Positions 38,146 to 48,774 of a stretch of DNA of 64,000 nucleotides are shown here, piece by piece. The stretch's first letter is position 1, and the number at the start of each line of letters is the position of its first letter. This DNA comes from Sporosarcina sp. ZBG7A (lineage in GTDB: Bacteria > Bacillota > Bacilli > Bacillales_A > Planococcaceae), in NCBI RefSeq assembly GCF_000813425.1, contig NZ_JWIB01000007.1, positions 1-64,000 of the forward strand, written 5' to 3'. The notes beneath the pieces were generated by a model. That model was not told the DNA's origin. It saw only the letters and a program-made list of their open reading frames with translations, and searched no databases. Made by a program: the position numbers and the translations under genes.

Positions 38146-38886
38146 TCATTCAAATTCGTAAGACATGGCGGATAATACGTATAATGGCGCAGTTTCTGTG
38201 CGGAGAATACGTGGCCCAAGCGATATAGGTAAGAACCCAGCAACCCTTAATATTTCTGCTTCGGATCTTGAGAGACCACCTTCAGGACCAAATAATACCA
38301 GTATTGTTTGTCCATGATACACCTTCTCGAGACGGACCGCAATTCTTTTTGAAGTTCCTTCTTTTGCTTCTTCTTCATCCGCAAATAGACAAACATCGAA
38401 AGATTTTGCTTGCTTCAATATCTCTTTAAAAGTGAGAGGCTCCGAAATCTCTGGAATGACGGTTCTATGAGATTGTTCAGCGGCTTCCTTGGCAATTTTA
38501 CGAAGCCTTGCTGTTTTTTTGTCTCCCTTTTTTTCGTCCCATTTTACAATAGATCGTTCTGCTTGAAAAGGGATGATTCCTGTCATTCCTAGTTCAGTTC
38601 CTTTTTGGGCGATCAACTCCAACTTATCCCCTTTAGGTAAGCCACACGCTAGTGTAACTTGCACAGGAAGTTCACTCATAGAAGAAGTATTACCTGTATC
38701 CTGTACAGTTACACCATCTTCATCAAACCGAAGAATTGTTGCAATGTGGCCAACGCCTTCTGAAACACAACAGATTTCTTCACCTTCGCGCATACGCATC
38801 ACACGAGTAATATGCTTTTCGTCTTCACCAGTTATCATTGCAATGCCGTCTTCTTTAAACGGCTGATCAAGAAAATAGCGTTGCAC
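38146..38886 (-). CDS. rsmE: 16S rRNA (uracil-1498-N3)-methyltransferase
   Basis: SPOUT-fold methyltransferase of 246 residues. A PUA-like N-terminal domain (MQRYFLDQPF) is followed by the knotted C-terminal domain with LVLFGPEGGLSRSE and LGPRILRTETAPLYVLSA. It starts with GTG at 38886 after GGGGGG, one base after the prmA stop. Co-transcribed with prmA. Confidence 0.94.
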   Translation of the reverse strand: MQRYFLDQPFKEDGIAMITGEDEKHITRVMRMREGEEICCVSEGVGHIATILRFDEDGVTVQDTGNTSSMSELPVQVTLACGLPKGDKLELIAQKGTELGMTGIIPFQAERSIVKWDEKKGDKKTARLRKIAKEAAEQSHRTVIPEISEPLTFKEILKQAKSFDVCLFADEEEAKEGTSKRIAVRLEKVYHGQTILVLFGPEGGLSRSEAEILRVAGFLPISLGPRILRTETAPLYVLSAMSYEFE

Positions 38887-38887
38887 G

Positions 38888-39832
38888 TTATTCCCCCCGT
38901 TTGCGGGCAACCAATGCGACCCAATCTTCCATTACAACAGATTCAACGATTTCGAATCCTTTTTGAATGAGATCTTCTTTTACAAAGTCTTTTTTAGCCC
39001 CTATGATACCAGATACGATGAACAACCCGTTATCCGCTAATAGCTGAAATGCGTCTTGCGAGAATGTAACAATCACTTCAGCCAAAATATTGGCGACGAT
39101 TAAATCTGCTGGCTCTTTGACAGAATCCAAAAGGTTGCCGTGCACGACTTCAACTTTTTCGTCACAATTATTTAACGCAATGTTTTCTTTTGCTGACCGA
39201 ACTGCAACTTCATCCAAATCCAAAGCGAGTACTCGTTTAGCATTCAACAAGGTTGCACCAATTGCGAGAACACCCGAGCCTGTTCCTACATCGATAACAT
39301 AGTCTTCAGGCTTCACATACTTTTCAAGTGCTTGTAAACACATGACCGTAGTCGGATGAGTACCTGTGCCGAATGCCATTCCTGGATCCAACTCAATAAT
39401 TAGCTCATCAGATTCCACCGGTACATATGTTTCCCAAGTTGGAACAATGGTGAAACGTCCTGAAATCTTCACCGGATGATAATACTTTTTCCAAGCAGTC
39501 GCCCAGTCTTCTTCATCCACTTCCGTAGTTGTTATGGCTTTCTTACCTGTATCCAAATTGAATTGCTTCAGTTTATCAATCGATTCGCTAATTTCCTGCA
39601 CCGTTTCTTTTAAGAAACTGCTTGCTGGTAAATAGGCTTTCACTAAAACGCCTTCAGAGGGAAAGTCTTGTGGATCCAAGTCATATATTTCGCCGAAACG
39701 ATCTTCATGAGTACGTTCCGGTTCTCCTGAATCTTCAATGACTACACCACTTGCTCCTGCCTCATGAAGTATGTTGGCAACTGCCTCAGTTGCCTCATTT
39801 GTCGTGTGAATCGCTATTTCAGACCATTTCAC
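38888..39832 (-). CDS. prmA: Ribosomal protein L11 methyltransferase
   Basis: SAM-dependent enzyme of 314 residues that trimethylates L11. An N-terminal substrate-binding domain is followed by a Rossmann domain with VIDVGTGSGVLAIGA and the catalytic-region motif NILAEV. The GTG start (39832) has only a weak ribosome binding site, so it may be coupled to dnaJ, 15 bases upstream. Its place after dnaJ is the standard Firmicute order. Confidence 0.95.
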   Translation of the reverse strand: MKWSEIAIHTTNEATEAVANILHEAGASGVVIEDSGEPERTHEDRFGEIYDLDPQDFPSEGVLVKAYLPASSFLKETVQEISESIDKLKQFNLDTGKKAITTTEVDEEDWATAWKKYYHPVKISGRFTIVPTWETYVPVESDELIIELDPGMAFGTGTHPTTVMCLQALEKYVKPEDYVIDVGTGSGVLAIGATLLNAKRVLALDLDEVAVRSAKENIALNNCDEKVEVVHGNLLDSVKEPADLIVANILAEVIVTFSQDAFQLLADNGLFIVSGIIGAKKDFVKEDLIQKGFEIVESVVMEDWVALVARKRGE

Positions 39833-39847
39833 CTACGCTCAGTCCCT

Positions 39848-40984
39848 TCAATCACCTTTAATCGATCGTTTGATTTTATCAAACAGTGAACTTGAATATT
39901 CTCCCGGAGCATCCCCATCGATTGAAGCGAATTCCCGAAGCAGTTCTCTTTGTTTTTCCGTCATTTTCTTAGGTGTCAGCAATTTCACAATTACATGCTG
40001 GTCACCGATTCCATGTCCATGAACATTTTGAATCCCTTTTCCACGTAACCGGAATGTAGTTCCTGGTTGTGTACCAGCCGGGATTTTCAAATTCACAGAC
40101 CCATGAATAGTCGGCACTTCTATCTCATCACCAAGAGCAGCTTGTGGGAATGTAAGCGCAACTTCCAAAATGATATCATCCGCTTCACGAATGAACTTCT
40201 CATGTGGTCGCACCCGGAACACGATATACAAGTCCCCTGATGGCCCACCATTTACTCCCGCTTCACCTTGACCCGCCACGCGTAGTTGTTGCCCATCGTC
40301 AACACCTGCAGGAATGGTAATCTTGATTTTTTTACGTTTTTTGATTCTGCCGCTACCATGACAAGTTTCACACTTCTCAGGAATGATCTTACCTGTACCT
40401 TGACAGACGTTACATACTTTTCGATTCACCATTTGACCAAGCGGCGTGTTTTGCGTAACTGAAATTTGACCAGTACCGCCACAATTTGTACATGTTTTCG
40501 CAGATGTCCCTTTTTTGGCACCACTTCCATCACATGTATTACAGACTTCTTCACGAGGTATTTCAATTTCCGTTTCTTTACCGAAAGCAGCCTCCATGAA
40601 GTCGACGGTCATTGTATATTGAAGATCGTCTCCTTTACGTGGTGCATTCGGGTCGCGGCGACGTCCTCCGCCACCACCGAAGAACGAACTGAAAATGTCA
40701 TCAAATCCAAATCCATCTCCACCGCCACCAAAGCCGCTGAATCCGCCTCCGCCAAAACCTTGGCTCGGATCTGCATGCCCATACTGGTCATAAGAAGCGC
40801 GCTTATTTTCATCACTAAGGACTTCAAAAGCCTCTGTAACTTCTTTGAACTTATCTTCCGCCCCTTCTTCTTTGTTCAAATCCGGGTGGAACTTTTTGGA
40901 AAGTTTACGATAAGCTTTCCGTATTTCTTCTTTAGTAGCCGTTTTCGGCACTCCAAGTATTTCATAATAATCCCGTTTGCTCAT
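39848..40984 (-). CDS. dnaJ: Chaperone DnaJ (Hsp40)
   Basis: Co-chaperone of 378 residues that delivers substrate to DnaK and stimulates its ATPase. J domain (1-70, with HPD), a Gly/Phe-rich linker (75-115), a zinc region of four CxxCxGxG repeats (about 140-215) and the C-terminal substrate-binding domains are all present. It follows dnaK after a hairpin (41060-41091) that may lower its expression. Confidence 0.97.
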   Translation of the reverse strand: MSKRDYYEILGVPKTATKEEIRKAYRKLSKKFHPDLNKEEGAEDKFKEVTEAFEVLSDENKRASYDQYGHADPSQGFGGGGFSGFGGGGDGFGFDDIFSSFFGGGGGRRRDPNAPRKGDDLQYTMTVDFMEAAFGKETEIEIPREEVCNTCDGSGAKKGTSAKTCTNCGGTGQISVTQNTPLGQMVNRKVCNVCQGTGKIIPEKCETCHGSGRIKKRKKIKITIPAGVDDGQQLRVAGQGEAGVNGGPSGDLYIVFRVRPHEKFIREADDIILEVALTFPQAALGDEIEVPTIHGSVNLKIPAGTQPGTTFRLRGKGIQNVHGHGIGDQHVIVKLLTPKKMTEKQRELLREFASIDGDAPGEYSSSLFDKIKRSIKGD

Positions 40985-41059
40985 TCATCTACACTCCCGA
41001 AACTCATTTAGCGTTGTGTGCATTGTAACACTTTTTGAGTAAGTTTGGTAACAAACGAA

Positions 41060-41091
41060 AAAGCCAAAGCCGGAATATCGGACTTTGACTT
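41060..41091 (-). terminator. Hairpin terminator after dnaK
   Basis: On the minus strand AAAGTCAAAGTC pairs with GGCTTTGGCTTT in 12 pairs (two G-U) and is followed by TTTTTC. It probably partly terminates before dnaJ. Confidence 0.65.
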
Positions 41092-41112
41092 TTCCGTCAA
41101 TCAGTTATTGAT

Positions 41113-42939
41113 TTAGTTTTTCTTGTCATCTTCTACTTCAGAGAAATCAGCGTCAACGACACCGTCATCTGAATCCGTTGTATTTTCGCCTTGAGCGTTA
41201 GCTTCAGCTTGGGCTTGCTCATACATTTTCATAGTCATTTGTTGAACAACCGCTTCAAGAGCATCTTTCTTTTCTTTCATCTCTTCAAGGTTATTTGCTT
41301 CAATTGCAGCTTTCAAAGCATCTTTCGCTTCTTCAACGCTCTTCACTTCTTCTTCAGACACTTTGCCTTCCAAGTCTTTCAACGTCTTTTCAGACATGAA
41401 TACGAGTTGGTCTGCTTCGTTACGAAGATCTGCTTCTTCTTTTTGCTTCTTATCATCTTCAGCGTGAGCTTCAGCGTCTTTTACCATGCGATCGATTTCA
41501 TCATCAGAAAGACCTGAGCTTGACTGAATTGTGATATTTTGCTCTTTTTGAGTTCCCATATCTTTCGCTTTAACTGTAACAATACCGTTTTTGTCGATAT
41601 CGAACGTCACTTCGATTTGCGGAACGCCACGTGGAGCTGGTGGGATATCCGTCAATTGGAAACGACCAAGTGTTTTGTTGTCAGTTGCCATCGCACGCTC
41701 ACCTTGAAGTACATGGATGTCTACAGCTGGCTGGTTATCAGCAGCAGTTGAGAACACTTGTGATTTACTTGTTGGAATCGTTGTATTACGGTCAATCAAT
41801 TTCGTGAAGACGCTACCCATTGTCTCAATACCAAGAGATAGTGGAGTTACGTCAAGCAATACTACGTCTTTTACGTCCCCAGTTAGGATTGAACCTTGAA
41901 CAGCCGCACCCATCGCTACTACTTCGTCCGGGTTAACGCCTTTGAATGGCTCTTTTCCAGTTTCTTTCTTGATCGCTTCTTGTACTGCTGGGATTCGAGT
42001 AGAACCACCAACCAAGATTACGCGATCTAGATCTGAAGGTGAAAGATCCGCATCTTTAATAGCTTGACGAGTTGGAATCATAGAACGTTCCACTAGTGAT
42101 GCAGTTAGTTCGTCAAACTTAGTACGAGACATTGATACTTCCAAGTGAAGTGGTCCCGCTTCTCCTGCTGTGATGAAAGGAAGTGAAATTTGTGTGTTTG
42201 TAACACCTGACAAGTCTTTTTTCGCTTTTTCAGCAGCATCTTTCAAACGTTGCATTGCCATCTTGTCTTTAGAGAGGTCAATACCGTTATCTTTACGGAA
42301 CTCCTGCACTAGATATTCGATGATGACATCGTCGAAGTCATCTCCACCTAATTTGTTATCTCCAGCAGTTGAACGTACTTGGAATACGCCGTCGCCAAGT
42401 TCAAGTATGGAAACGTCGAACGTACCGCCACCAAGGTCATAAACTAGGATTGTTTGGTCCTCATCTGTTTTATCCAAACCATATGCAAGTGCTGCTGCAG
42501 TTGGCTCGTTGATGATACGCTCGACTTCAAGTCCAGCAATTTTACCAGCGTCTTTTGTTGCTTGACGTTGTGCGTCGTTAAAGTAAGCAGGAACTGTAAC
42601 AACTGCTTTCGTTACTTTTTCACCAAGATATTCTTCTGCATAGCCTTTCATGTATTGAAGGATCATTGCTGAAATCTCTTGTGGTGAATATTCTTTGTCT
42701 TCCACTTTTTCTTTGTAATCTGTTCCCATGTGGCGTTTAACAGACATGATTGTGTTCGGGTTTGTAATCGATTGACGTTTTGCAACTTCACCGATTTGAC
42801 GTTCTCCATTTTTAAACGCAACAACTGAAGGTGTCGTACGGTTGCCTTCCGGATTTGGAATAACTTTTGCCTCTCCGCCTTCATATACTGCTACTACTGA
42901 GTTTGTTGTTCCTAAGTCAATACCGATAATTTTACTCAT
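41113..42939 (-). CDS. dnaK: Chaperone DnaK (Hsp70)
   Basis: ATP-driven folding chaperone of 608 residues. Nucleotide-binding domain (1-360) with [27 protein letters not shown] and [14 protein letters not shown]; substrate domain with [13 protein letters not shown]; helical lid to the C-terminus with an acidic tail. ATG has AGGAGG upstream. It is in the grpE-dnaK-dnaJ core of the operon. Confidence 0.98.
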   Translation of the reverse strand: MSKIIGIDLGTTNSVVAVYEGGEAKVIPNPEGNRTTPSVVAFKNGERQIGEVAKRQSITNPNTIMSVKRHMGTDYKEKVEDKEYSPQEISAMILQYMKGYAEEYLGEKVTKAVVTVPAYFNDAQRQATKDAGKIAGLEVERIINEPTAAALAYGLDKTDEDQTILVYDLGGGTFDVSILELGDGVFQVRSTAGDNKLGGDDFDDVIIEYLVQEFRKDNGIDLSKDKMAMQRLKDAAEKAKKDLSGVTNTQISLPFITAGEAGPLHLEVSMSRTKFDELTASLVERSMIPTRQAIKDADLSPSDLDRVILVGGSTRIPAVQEAIKKETGKEPFKGVNPDEVVAMGAAVQGSILTGDVKDVVLLDVTPLSLGIETMGSVFTKLIDRNTTIPTSKSQVFSTAADNQPAVDIHVLQGERAMATDNKTLGRFQLTDIPPAPRGVPQIEVTFDIDKNGIVTVKAKDMGTQKEQNITIQSSSGLSDDEIDRMVKDAEAHAEDDKKQKEEADLRNEADQLVFMSEKTLKDLEGKVSEEEVKSVEEAKDALKAAIEANNLEEMKEKKDALEAVVQQMTMKMYEQAQAEANAQGENTTDSDDGVVDADFSEVEDDKKN

Positions 42940-42987
42940 ATCTAAATTCCTCCTAATTTTGGTTCATCAAAGTTTTTAGTAGAATAG

Positions 42988-43578
42988 TTATTCGTTCACT
43001 TTAACCATTGCAGGTCGGAGTACGCGATCTTTCAACGTATACCCTTTCTGCAACACTTCAAGCACCGATCCTGACGGAAAATTCTCATCGGAGTCTGTCA
43101 TGACGGCTTGATGGTAATTCGGATCGAATTCAATACCAGCTGCTTCAATTTCAGTTAATCCTGATGATTTCAAGGCCTCTTCCAAACTACGGAATACCAT
43201 TTCCATACCAGTAAGTAATGACTTGGCATCGTCACTTTCTGCTTTAACAGAAAGTCCACGTTCAAAGTTATCCAATACCGGTACAAGGTTTGTCAAAACC
43301 TCTTGTGAACGGTATTTTTGCAACGCTTCTTTGTCTAGCGTAGCTCTTCTACGAGCGTTATCCAAGTCCGCTAATACTCGTAAGCGTCTGTTCTCTTCTT
43401 CCTGCAACTTTGTCTTCAACTCTTCAATTTCAGCATCTTTTAGTTCTTCTGCTGTTAGAGTCTCTTGTTCTTCCACTTCAACTGTTTCATCTTCAACTGT
43501 ATCAGCAGTCACTGCTTCGTCCTGTTGTACAGAAGTTTCAGTGTCCAACTCTTCAGATGTTTGGCCTTTTTCTGTCAT
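42988..43578 (-). CDS. grpE: Nucleotide exchange factor GrpE
   Basis: DnaK co-factor of 196 residues that releases ADP. The first 60 residues are a Glu-rich disordered tail, then a long coiled coil and a beta-sheet domain ending VLQKGYTLKDRVLRPAMVKV. ATG overlaps the hrcA stop by four bases (ATGA). Confidence 0.96.
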   Translation of the reverse strand: MTEKGQTSEELDTETSVQQDEAVTADTVEDETVEVEEQETLTAEELKDAEIEELKTKLQEEENRRLRVLADLDNARRRATLDKEALQKYRSQEVLTNLVPVLDNFERGLSVKAESDDAKSLLTGMEMVFRSLEEALKSSGLTEIEAAGIEFDPNYHQAVMTDSDENFPSGSVLEVLQKGYTLKDRVLRPAMVKVNE

Positions 43579-44627
43579 GATTCGTTCCTCCTATCCGTTC
43601 TTCCCTCAATTGTGAGTCTCGCAAGTGCAGTAGAAAGATCATCACTTAAAATATCAAGCAATGTAATTACTCTGCCATAATCCATACGTTTCGGCCCAAT
43701 GATTGCAATTGAGCCAGTCATATCCGTACCTACTGCATAGGCTGTCGTTATGACACTAAAATCATCTAATGTTTGCTCATTGTTTTCTGAACCAATCCGT
43801 ACTTGGATGCCTGCGAGATCATTTTTGAACAATGTGAGCGGCATCCCATGCTCAATTGCTTCTAAGAACGTTTTTACTTTTTGAACATCATTAAATTCTG
43901 GTTGTTTCATCATGTTCATCTGACCGCTGTAAAATAGACGTTCCTCTGTTTTACCTGCCATGGCGTCTTGAATGGAAGTAAGAATTGTACCCGCATTTTT
44001 GACATGCCGTTCAAACAACAGTTTCGATTCCGTAGCTAGTTTACGCGGTATTTCAGACAGCGGAGTTCCAACGAGTCGCTCATTCAAGAGATTGACCATT
44101 TTCTCAATATCTGAAGGCGATAATCCGTCAGCTGCATCGAATACATGATTCTCCACTCTTCCGCTATTCGTTACCATAATGGCAACTGCTTTCGATCCTG
44201 ATAAAGGAACTATTGAAAACCGTTTTACTTTATGAGCCGTTGTATCCGGCCCTAGTAAGACTGTTGTATAGTTCGTCAGTTCCGAAAGAATAGATGCTGA
44301 ATTCCTGATGAGTACTTCCGCTTCCAGAACTTTTTCCTGAAAGACTGAACGTAATTGAAGGTTGTCCTCCATTTTTAGCTTTTGAGGTGTCAGCAAGTGG
44401 TCGACGTAAAATCGATATCCTTTTTCAGAAGGAACCCTTCCCGAAGACGTATGGGTTTTCTCAAGAAACCCCATATCTTCAAGATCCGCCATCTCATTTC
44501 GGATGGTTGCCGGACTAAAAGGAGCTTCCTCCTTTTTGGAAAGTTGCCGGGAGCCCACTGGCTGAGCGGATTCGATGAAGTCGTTAACCGTCAGTTGCAA
44601 GATAAGCAATTGCCTGTTTGTCAACAT
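43575..44627 (-). CDS. hrcA: Heat-inducible repressor HrcA
   Basis: Repressor of 350 residues that binds CIRCE and needs GroEL for activity. An N-terminal winged helix (MLTNRQLLILQLTVNDFIE ... GSRQLSKKEEAPFSPATIRNEMADLEDMGFL) is followed by a GAF-like dimer domain. ATG at 44627 has AGGAG eight bases upstream. First gene of hrcA-grpE-dnaK-dnaJ-prmA-rsmE-mtaB, controlled by the CIRCE just upstream. Confidence 0.97.
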   Translation of the reverse strand: MLTNRQLLILQLTVNDFIESAQPVGSRQLSKKEEAPFSPATIRNEMADLEDMGFLEKTHTSSGRVPSEKGYRFYVDHLLTPQKLKMEDNLQLRSVFQEKVLEAEVLIRNSASILSELTNYTTVLLGPDTTAHKVKRFSIVPLSGSKAVAIMVTNSGRVENHVFDAADGLSPSDIEKMVNLLNERLVGTPLSEIPRKLATESKLLFERHVKNAGTILTSIQDAMAGKTEERLFYSGQMNMMKQPEFNDVQKVKTFLEAIEHGMPLTLFKNDLAGIQVRIGSENNEQTLDDFSVITTAYAVGTDMTGSIAIIGPKRMDYGRVITLLDILSDDLSTALARLTIEGRTDRRNES

Positions 44628-44641
44628 AATCATCACTCCTG

Positions 44642-44668
44642 TTAGCACTCCTTTTAAACGAGTGCTAA
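44642..44668. promoter_or_regulatory. CIRCE operator
   Basis: A perfect TTAGCACTC-N9-GAGTGCTAA inverted repeat, the HrcA binding site, lies 14 bases before the hrcA start. Confidence 0.98.
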
Positions 44669-44678
44669 TACTACTCAT

Positions 44679-44707
44679 AATTTATCAAATGACAAAGATA
44701 GTGTCAA
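44679..44707 (-). promoter_or_regulatory. hrcA operon promoter (sigma-A type)
   Basis: On the minus strand a perfect TTGACA (44707-44702) and TAAATT (44684-44679) are spaced 17 bases. CIRCE begins 10 bases downstream of the -10, over the transcription start. Confidence 0.8.
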
Positions 44708-44723
44708 ACATTTGAATCTTGTT

Positions 44724-45857
44724 TCATCCAAGAAATTGTTGAAAGGCTTCGTTTCCTTTAAAAATTCCGTTTCGCGTTAGGCGAATTCGATTCTCATGGA
44801 GTTCAAGCAAATCTTTTTGCATGAGATTCTGGATGACCGCACCGTACTTTTCATCCATTGTAATTCCGAATTTTTCAGCGAAGTGTTGGATAGAAACTCC
44901 TTCTGTTTTTCGAAGTCCGAGAAACATTTCTTCTTCCATGCTTTCTTGAAGAGTCACTGTATTCTCTTCTTTTCTTGGCAACTCCCCAGTTTCCACATGT
45001 TCCATATACCGTTTTAGAGGTGCGATGTTTGCATAACGAACACCATTAAGATAACCATGAGCTCCTGCCCCGATTCCAGCGTATTCATCGTTTTCCCAAT
45101 AGATCATGTTGTGAATAGACTCACTGCCAGGAATTGCAAAGTTACTGATTTCATACTGTGATCTTCCTGCGCGCTCCATCCTATCGATAAGTTCTGCAAA
45201 CATAACCGTCTCTTCATCTTCCCCTGGTAACGGAAGTCGTCCTTTATTCATCAAGTTATAAAATACCGTCTTCGGTTCAACGATAAGCGAGTACCCCGAG
45301 TAATGTGGTAACTCAAGCGCAAGTGCTTGGTCTAGCGTATCTTTCCATTGAGCTTGTGTTTGCCCTGGCAACGCATAAATCATATCAATGCTGATGTTTT
45401 CAAAACCAGCGCGTCTGGCGTTGTTGACAACGTCAATTGCTTGCTTTGGACTGTGAGAACGACCGATTTTTTTCAATAGGTCCGCATCAAATGATTGAAC
45501 TCCTAAACTTAGCCGTTTCACTTGACCATTTTTTAACACGCTCAGTTTATCTATTGTTAACTCATCAGGATTCGCTTCTGTTGAAAACTCCGTTAAAGCT
45601 TTGACATTTATATAGCTATGAACAATTTCAAGTAATCGTTCTAACTGTTTTGCTGTTAGTGCTGTTGGAGTTCCTCCTCCGAAAAAAACAGTTTCAACTT
45701 TTGTGAAATCGGCCCCGCTTTGTTTTAACAACGACAATTCTTTGTCTATCGTCTCAATGTATTCGTCCACTGGTTGGTTTTCAAAAAATACTTTGTTGAA
45801 ATCACAATAGTGGCAGATTTGGTGGCAGAATGGGATGTGGATGTAAATACCTCTCAT
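44724..45857 (-). CDS. hemW: Haem chaperone HemW (HemN-like radical SAM protein)
   Basis: Protein of 377 residues with a radical SAM motif (HIPFCHQICHYCDF, three Cys) and a HemN C-terminal domain. Such proteins bind and deliver haem rather than act as coproporphyrinogen oxidase; this is family knowledge. ATG follows GAGGG. It lies between hrcA and lepA, as yqeR does in Bacillus subtilis, with a weak hairpin on the lepA side. Confidence 0.93.
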   Translation of the reverse strand: MRGIYIHIPFCHQICHYCDFNKVFFENQPVDEYIETIDKELSLLKQSGADFTKVETVFFGGGTPTALTAKQLERLLEIVHSYINVKALTEFSTEANPDELTIDKLSVLKNGQVKRLSLGVQSFDADLLKKIGRSHSPKQAIDVVNNARRAGFENISIDMIYALPGQTQAQWKDTLDQALALELPHYSGYSLIVEPKTVFYNLMNKGRLPLPGEDEETVMFAELIDRMERAGRSQYEISNFAIPGSESIHNMIYWENDEYAGIGAGAHGYLNGVRYANIAPLKRYMEHVETGELPRKEENTVTLQESMEEEMFLGLRKTEGVSIQHFAEKFGITMDEKYGAVIQNLMQKDLLELHENRIRLTRNGIFKGNEAFQQFLG

Positions 45858-45886
45858 TAGTTGCTTTCCCTCCTGTAAACGCCAAA

Positions 45887-45907
45887 CAGAGGGCTATATG
45901 CCCTCTG
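45887..45907 (-). terminator. Hairpin between lepA and hemW
   Basis: A perfect eight-bp stem (CAGAGGGC) and a five-base loop is followed on the minus strand only by TTTGGC, so termination is probably partial. Confidence 0.35.
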
Positions 45908-45926
45908 CTCATGCAGCTTATTCCAA

Positions 45927-47753
45927 TTACTCTTCGTCCATACGTAGTACTGCCATGAAAGCTTCTTGTGGCACTTCTACTGATCCTACTTGTTTCATCT
46001 TCTTCTTACCTTCTTTTTGCTTTTCAAGAAGTTTTCTCTTTCGTGAAATATCTCCACCATAACATTTCGCAAGTACATTTTTACCCATTGACTTAATCGT
46101 CGAACGTGCAATGATTTTCTGTCCGATTGCAGCTTGTACTGGAACTTCGAATTGCTGACGTGGGATCAGGGATCTCAACTTCTCAACAATCGCTTTCCCA
46201 CGGTCGTATGCGAAATCACGGTGAACGATAAAGCTAAGCGCATCGACAGTCTCGCCATTCAACAAGATGTCCATCTTATTAAGTTTGGATTTCTTATAAC
46301 CGATTAATTCATAATCGAGGGATGCATACCCTTTAGTTCCCGATTTTAGCTGGTCAAAGAAATCATAAACAATTTCCGCTAATGGTAGTTCATACATAAT
46401 GTTGACACGGGAAGAATCCATATAGTCCATCGTAAGGAAATTGCCTCGTTTTTTCTGACAAAGTTCCATAACTGCACCTACATAATCATTCGGTACCATT
46501 ATCGATGCTTTAACATAAGGCTCTTCCACGTATTCCGTTTTTTGTGCATCTGGCATCATTGAAGGATTGTCAACTTTCATTTCACTACCGTCTGTCATGA
46601 CGACATTGTAAATTACGCTTGGTGCCGTGGTGATTAAGTCGATATTGAATTCTCTCTCAATTCGCTCTTGAATGATCTCCATATGGAGAAGTCCTAAGAA
46701 GCCACAACGATATCCGAACCCGAGAGCTTGAGAAGTTTCCGCCTCGTATTCCAAAGCCGAGTCGTTAAGCTCAAGCTTCTCGAGCGCTTCTCTTAAATCA
46801 TTGTATTTGGAAGTGTCTATCGGATATAAGCCACAGAACACCATCGGATTCATCTTACGGTACCCTTCTAATGCTATATCTGCAGGGTTTTCAGCAAGTG
46901 TTATTGTATCTCCCACTCGTGTATCCCCTACTGTTTTAATAGCAGCTGACAAATAACCAACATCTCCAACTGTCAATTCATCCCGTGGTGAGATCTTTGG
47001 AGTGAAAACACCAAGATCGACAACTTCGAATTCTTTTCCAGTTGCCATCATACGAATTGTATCTCCTGGTTTAACGGAGCCTTCCATTATCCGAATGTTA
47101 ACAATGACACCTTTGTACTGATCGTAATGGGAGTCGAATATCAATGCTTTCAGTGGGGCACTTGGATCTCCCGTTGGAGCTGGAACTTTTTCAACGATTT
47201 GTTCCAGGATTTCTTCAATCCCGATTCCTGCTTTTGCTGATGCCAAGACTGCTTCTGATGCATCGATGCCGATTACATTTTCGATTTCGTCTTTCACACG
47301 CTCTGGATCCGCTGCTGGAAGGTCGATTTTATTTACTACTGGTAAAATCTCAAGATCATTATCTAACGCTAAGTAAACGTTTGCTAAGGTTTGTGCTTCA
47401 ATCCCCTGTGCTGCATCCACTACGAGTATCGCACCTTCGCACGCCGCAAGACTTCGAGACACCTCGTACGTGAAATCGACATGCCCAGGAGTGTCGATTA
47501 AATGGAACGTGTACTCTTCCCCATTCTTCGCAGTATAAGAAATCTGAACTGCATTCAATTTAATCGTAATTCCACGTTCCCTTTCGAGATCCATCGAATC
47601 CAACGTTTGTGATTTCATTTCACGAGCAGTAATGGTTTCAGTTTTTTCAAGTATTCGGTCTGCGAGTGTGGATTTCCCGTGATCGATATGAGCAATAATT
47701 GAAAAGTTACGTATATTTTTCTGTCGATCTAATTTCTGTTGATGATTCATCAT
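45927..47753 (-). CDS. lepA: Elongation factor 4 (LepA)
   Basis: Ribosome-associated GTPase of 608 residues. G1 [10 protein letters not shown]3 DTPGHVDF and G4 NKIDLP are followed by EF-G-like domains and the LepA-specific C-terminal domain with its conserved [22 protein letters not shown]. It acts in translation fidelity or initiation. ATG at 47753 (an ATGATG pair) has AGGAG eight bases upstream. Confidence 0.97.
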   Translation of the reverse strand: MMNHQQKLDRQKNIRNFSIIAHIDHGKSTLADRILEKTETITAREMKSQTLDSMDLERERGITIKLNAVQISYTAKNGEEYTFHLIDTPGHVDFTYEVSRSLAACEGAILVVDAAQGIEAQTLANVYLALDNDLEILPVVNKIDLPAADPERVKDEIENVIGIDASEAVLASAKAGIGIEEILEQIVEKVPAPTGDPSAPLKALIFDSHYDQYKGVIVNIRIMEGSVKPGDTIRMMATGKEFEVVDLGVFTPKISPRDELTVGDVGYLSAAIKTVGDTRVGDTITLAENPADIALEGYRKMNPMVFCGLYPIDTSKYNDLREALEKLELNDSALEYEAETSQALGFGYRCGFLGLLHMEIIQERIEREFNIDLITTAPSVIYNVVMTDGSEMKVDNPSMMPDAQKTEYVEEPYVKASIMVPNDYVGAVMELCQKKRGNFLTMDYMDSSRVNIMYELPLAEIVYDFFDQLKSGTKGYASLDYELIGYKKSKLNKMDILLNGETVDALSFIVHRDFAYDRGKAIVEKLRSLIPRQQFEVPVQAAIGQKIIARSTIKSMGKNVLAKCYGGDISRKRKLLEKQKEGKKKMKQVGSVEVPQEAFMAVLRMDEE

Positions 47754-47864
47754 AATTCTCACTCCTAATTCGGCTAGTATGAATTATAGCAGAAACCGAG
47801 CAGGGGTGTTACACATTTCCTTTTCACTATAGATTAAATGCGTAATTCCTTTAAAACTAAAAAA

Positions 47865-47885
47865 GAGAAGCAGTATCTGCTTCTC
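47865..47885 (-). terminator. spoIIP terminator
   Basis: A perfect nine-bp stem (GAGAAGCAG) with a three-base loop is followed on the minus strand by TTTTTT. It separates spoIIP from lepA. Confidence 0.8.
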
Positions 47886-47932
47886 CTTTCTTGAAACACT
47901 GCTTCCGTTAAATTACTATCTATTACTTCCTA

Positions 47933-48730
47933 TCATTCTTCGCCAAATATTGAAGCGGCCGCTTCCGCAATTACAGCAACCGTTCGATTTAGTTCTTCTT
48001 CATTATTCCCGATTCCTCCTAGTTCCACTAAAACAAATCCTGGATGAAGATCCTGATTGTACTTGCCATCCACTCCCGGACCACCTTTTACAATAATATT
48101 ACGCGTAATGCCGGGTACTCGAGTTTCCATTTCTTTATTCAATCGCTTAGCCACTTCATAATTTTTGGTATAATTCTTATGTTCTTTTCCGATGACAAAT
48201 GCTACTTTTGCATACCTCTCCCCATCTACAGTAACCGTTGTTTTGTCCGCAGCCAACGAGTCCCGATGGATATCCAATACAATGTCATAGTTTTTATCTG
48301 CAAGTGTTTGTTGCAAATATGGCCGAATCGTTTTGTATGAACGGTGGTAAGGAATGCTCTTTTTCGCCATTACTTTTTGAATATCCACTGGTAGCAAATC
48401 AGCTTCCACACCGTATGCAGCAAACTGCAATTGAAGTTTCTCTCCCATTTTCGTGATATTCTCTGTTTTGTGAGAGACGGCAACTTTTCCATTTGCAGCG
48501 AGTGTGATCGGCTCATATGCTTCTTCAGAATGCGTAAAATGGATTAAGACCTTCTTGTCGCTTGATGGTTTAGGTGCTTCCAGTACATTGGATGCGTAAA
48601 CAATGTATGCTTTTTGTTTTAGCATCACTGAGGAACTGTCCGATTGTTTTGCGGGAAGCAATTGGAGCAAGATTGGAAATAGAAATAAGATTAATACAGC
48701 AAGAGTCCAGATTTTTAGTGTCTTTTTCAA
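47933..48730 (-). CDS. spoIIP: Stage II sporulation protein P (SpoIIP), short form
   Basis: Peptidoglycan hydrolase of 265 residues for engulfment, acting with SpoIID and SpoIIM as both amidase and endopeptidase. An N-terminal membrane anchor (about 7-26) is followed by the catalytic domain: HFTHSEEAYEP, DIHRDS and VELGG carry the likely metal His and Glu residues. It is shorter than the roughly 400-residue Bacillus subtilis form, mainly at the N-terminus. TTG start with GGGGG seven bases upstream. It lies downstream of gpr, as usual. Confidence 0.9.
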   Translation of the reverse strand: MKKTLKIWTLAVLILFLFPILLQLLPAKQSDSSSVMLKQKAYIVYASNVLEAPKPSSDKKVLIHFTHSEEAYEPITLAANGKVAVSHKTENITKMGEKLQLQFAAYGVEADLLPVDIQKVMAKKSIPYHRSYKTIRPYLQQTLADKNYDIVLDIHRDSLAADKTTVTVDGERYAKVAFVIGKEHKNYTKNYEVAKRLNKEMETRVPGITRNIIVKGGPGVDGKYNQDLHPGFVLVELGGIGNNEEELNRTVAVIAEAAASIFGEE

Positions 48731-48774
48731 CAGTCATCCCCCCGTCTCAGCTACTATATGCAGGGGGATGCCTA

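Noticed and set aside
41191..42672. Several open frames on the plus strand across dnaK
   Set aside because: They are antisense shadows of a highly conserved chaperone gene, with no ribosome binding sites or recognisable products.
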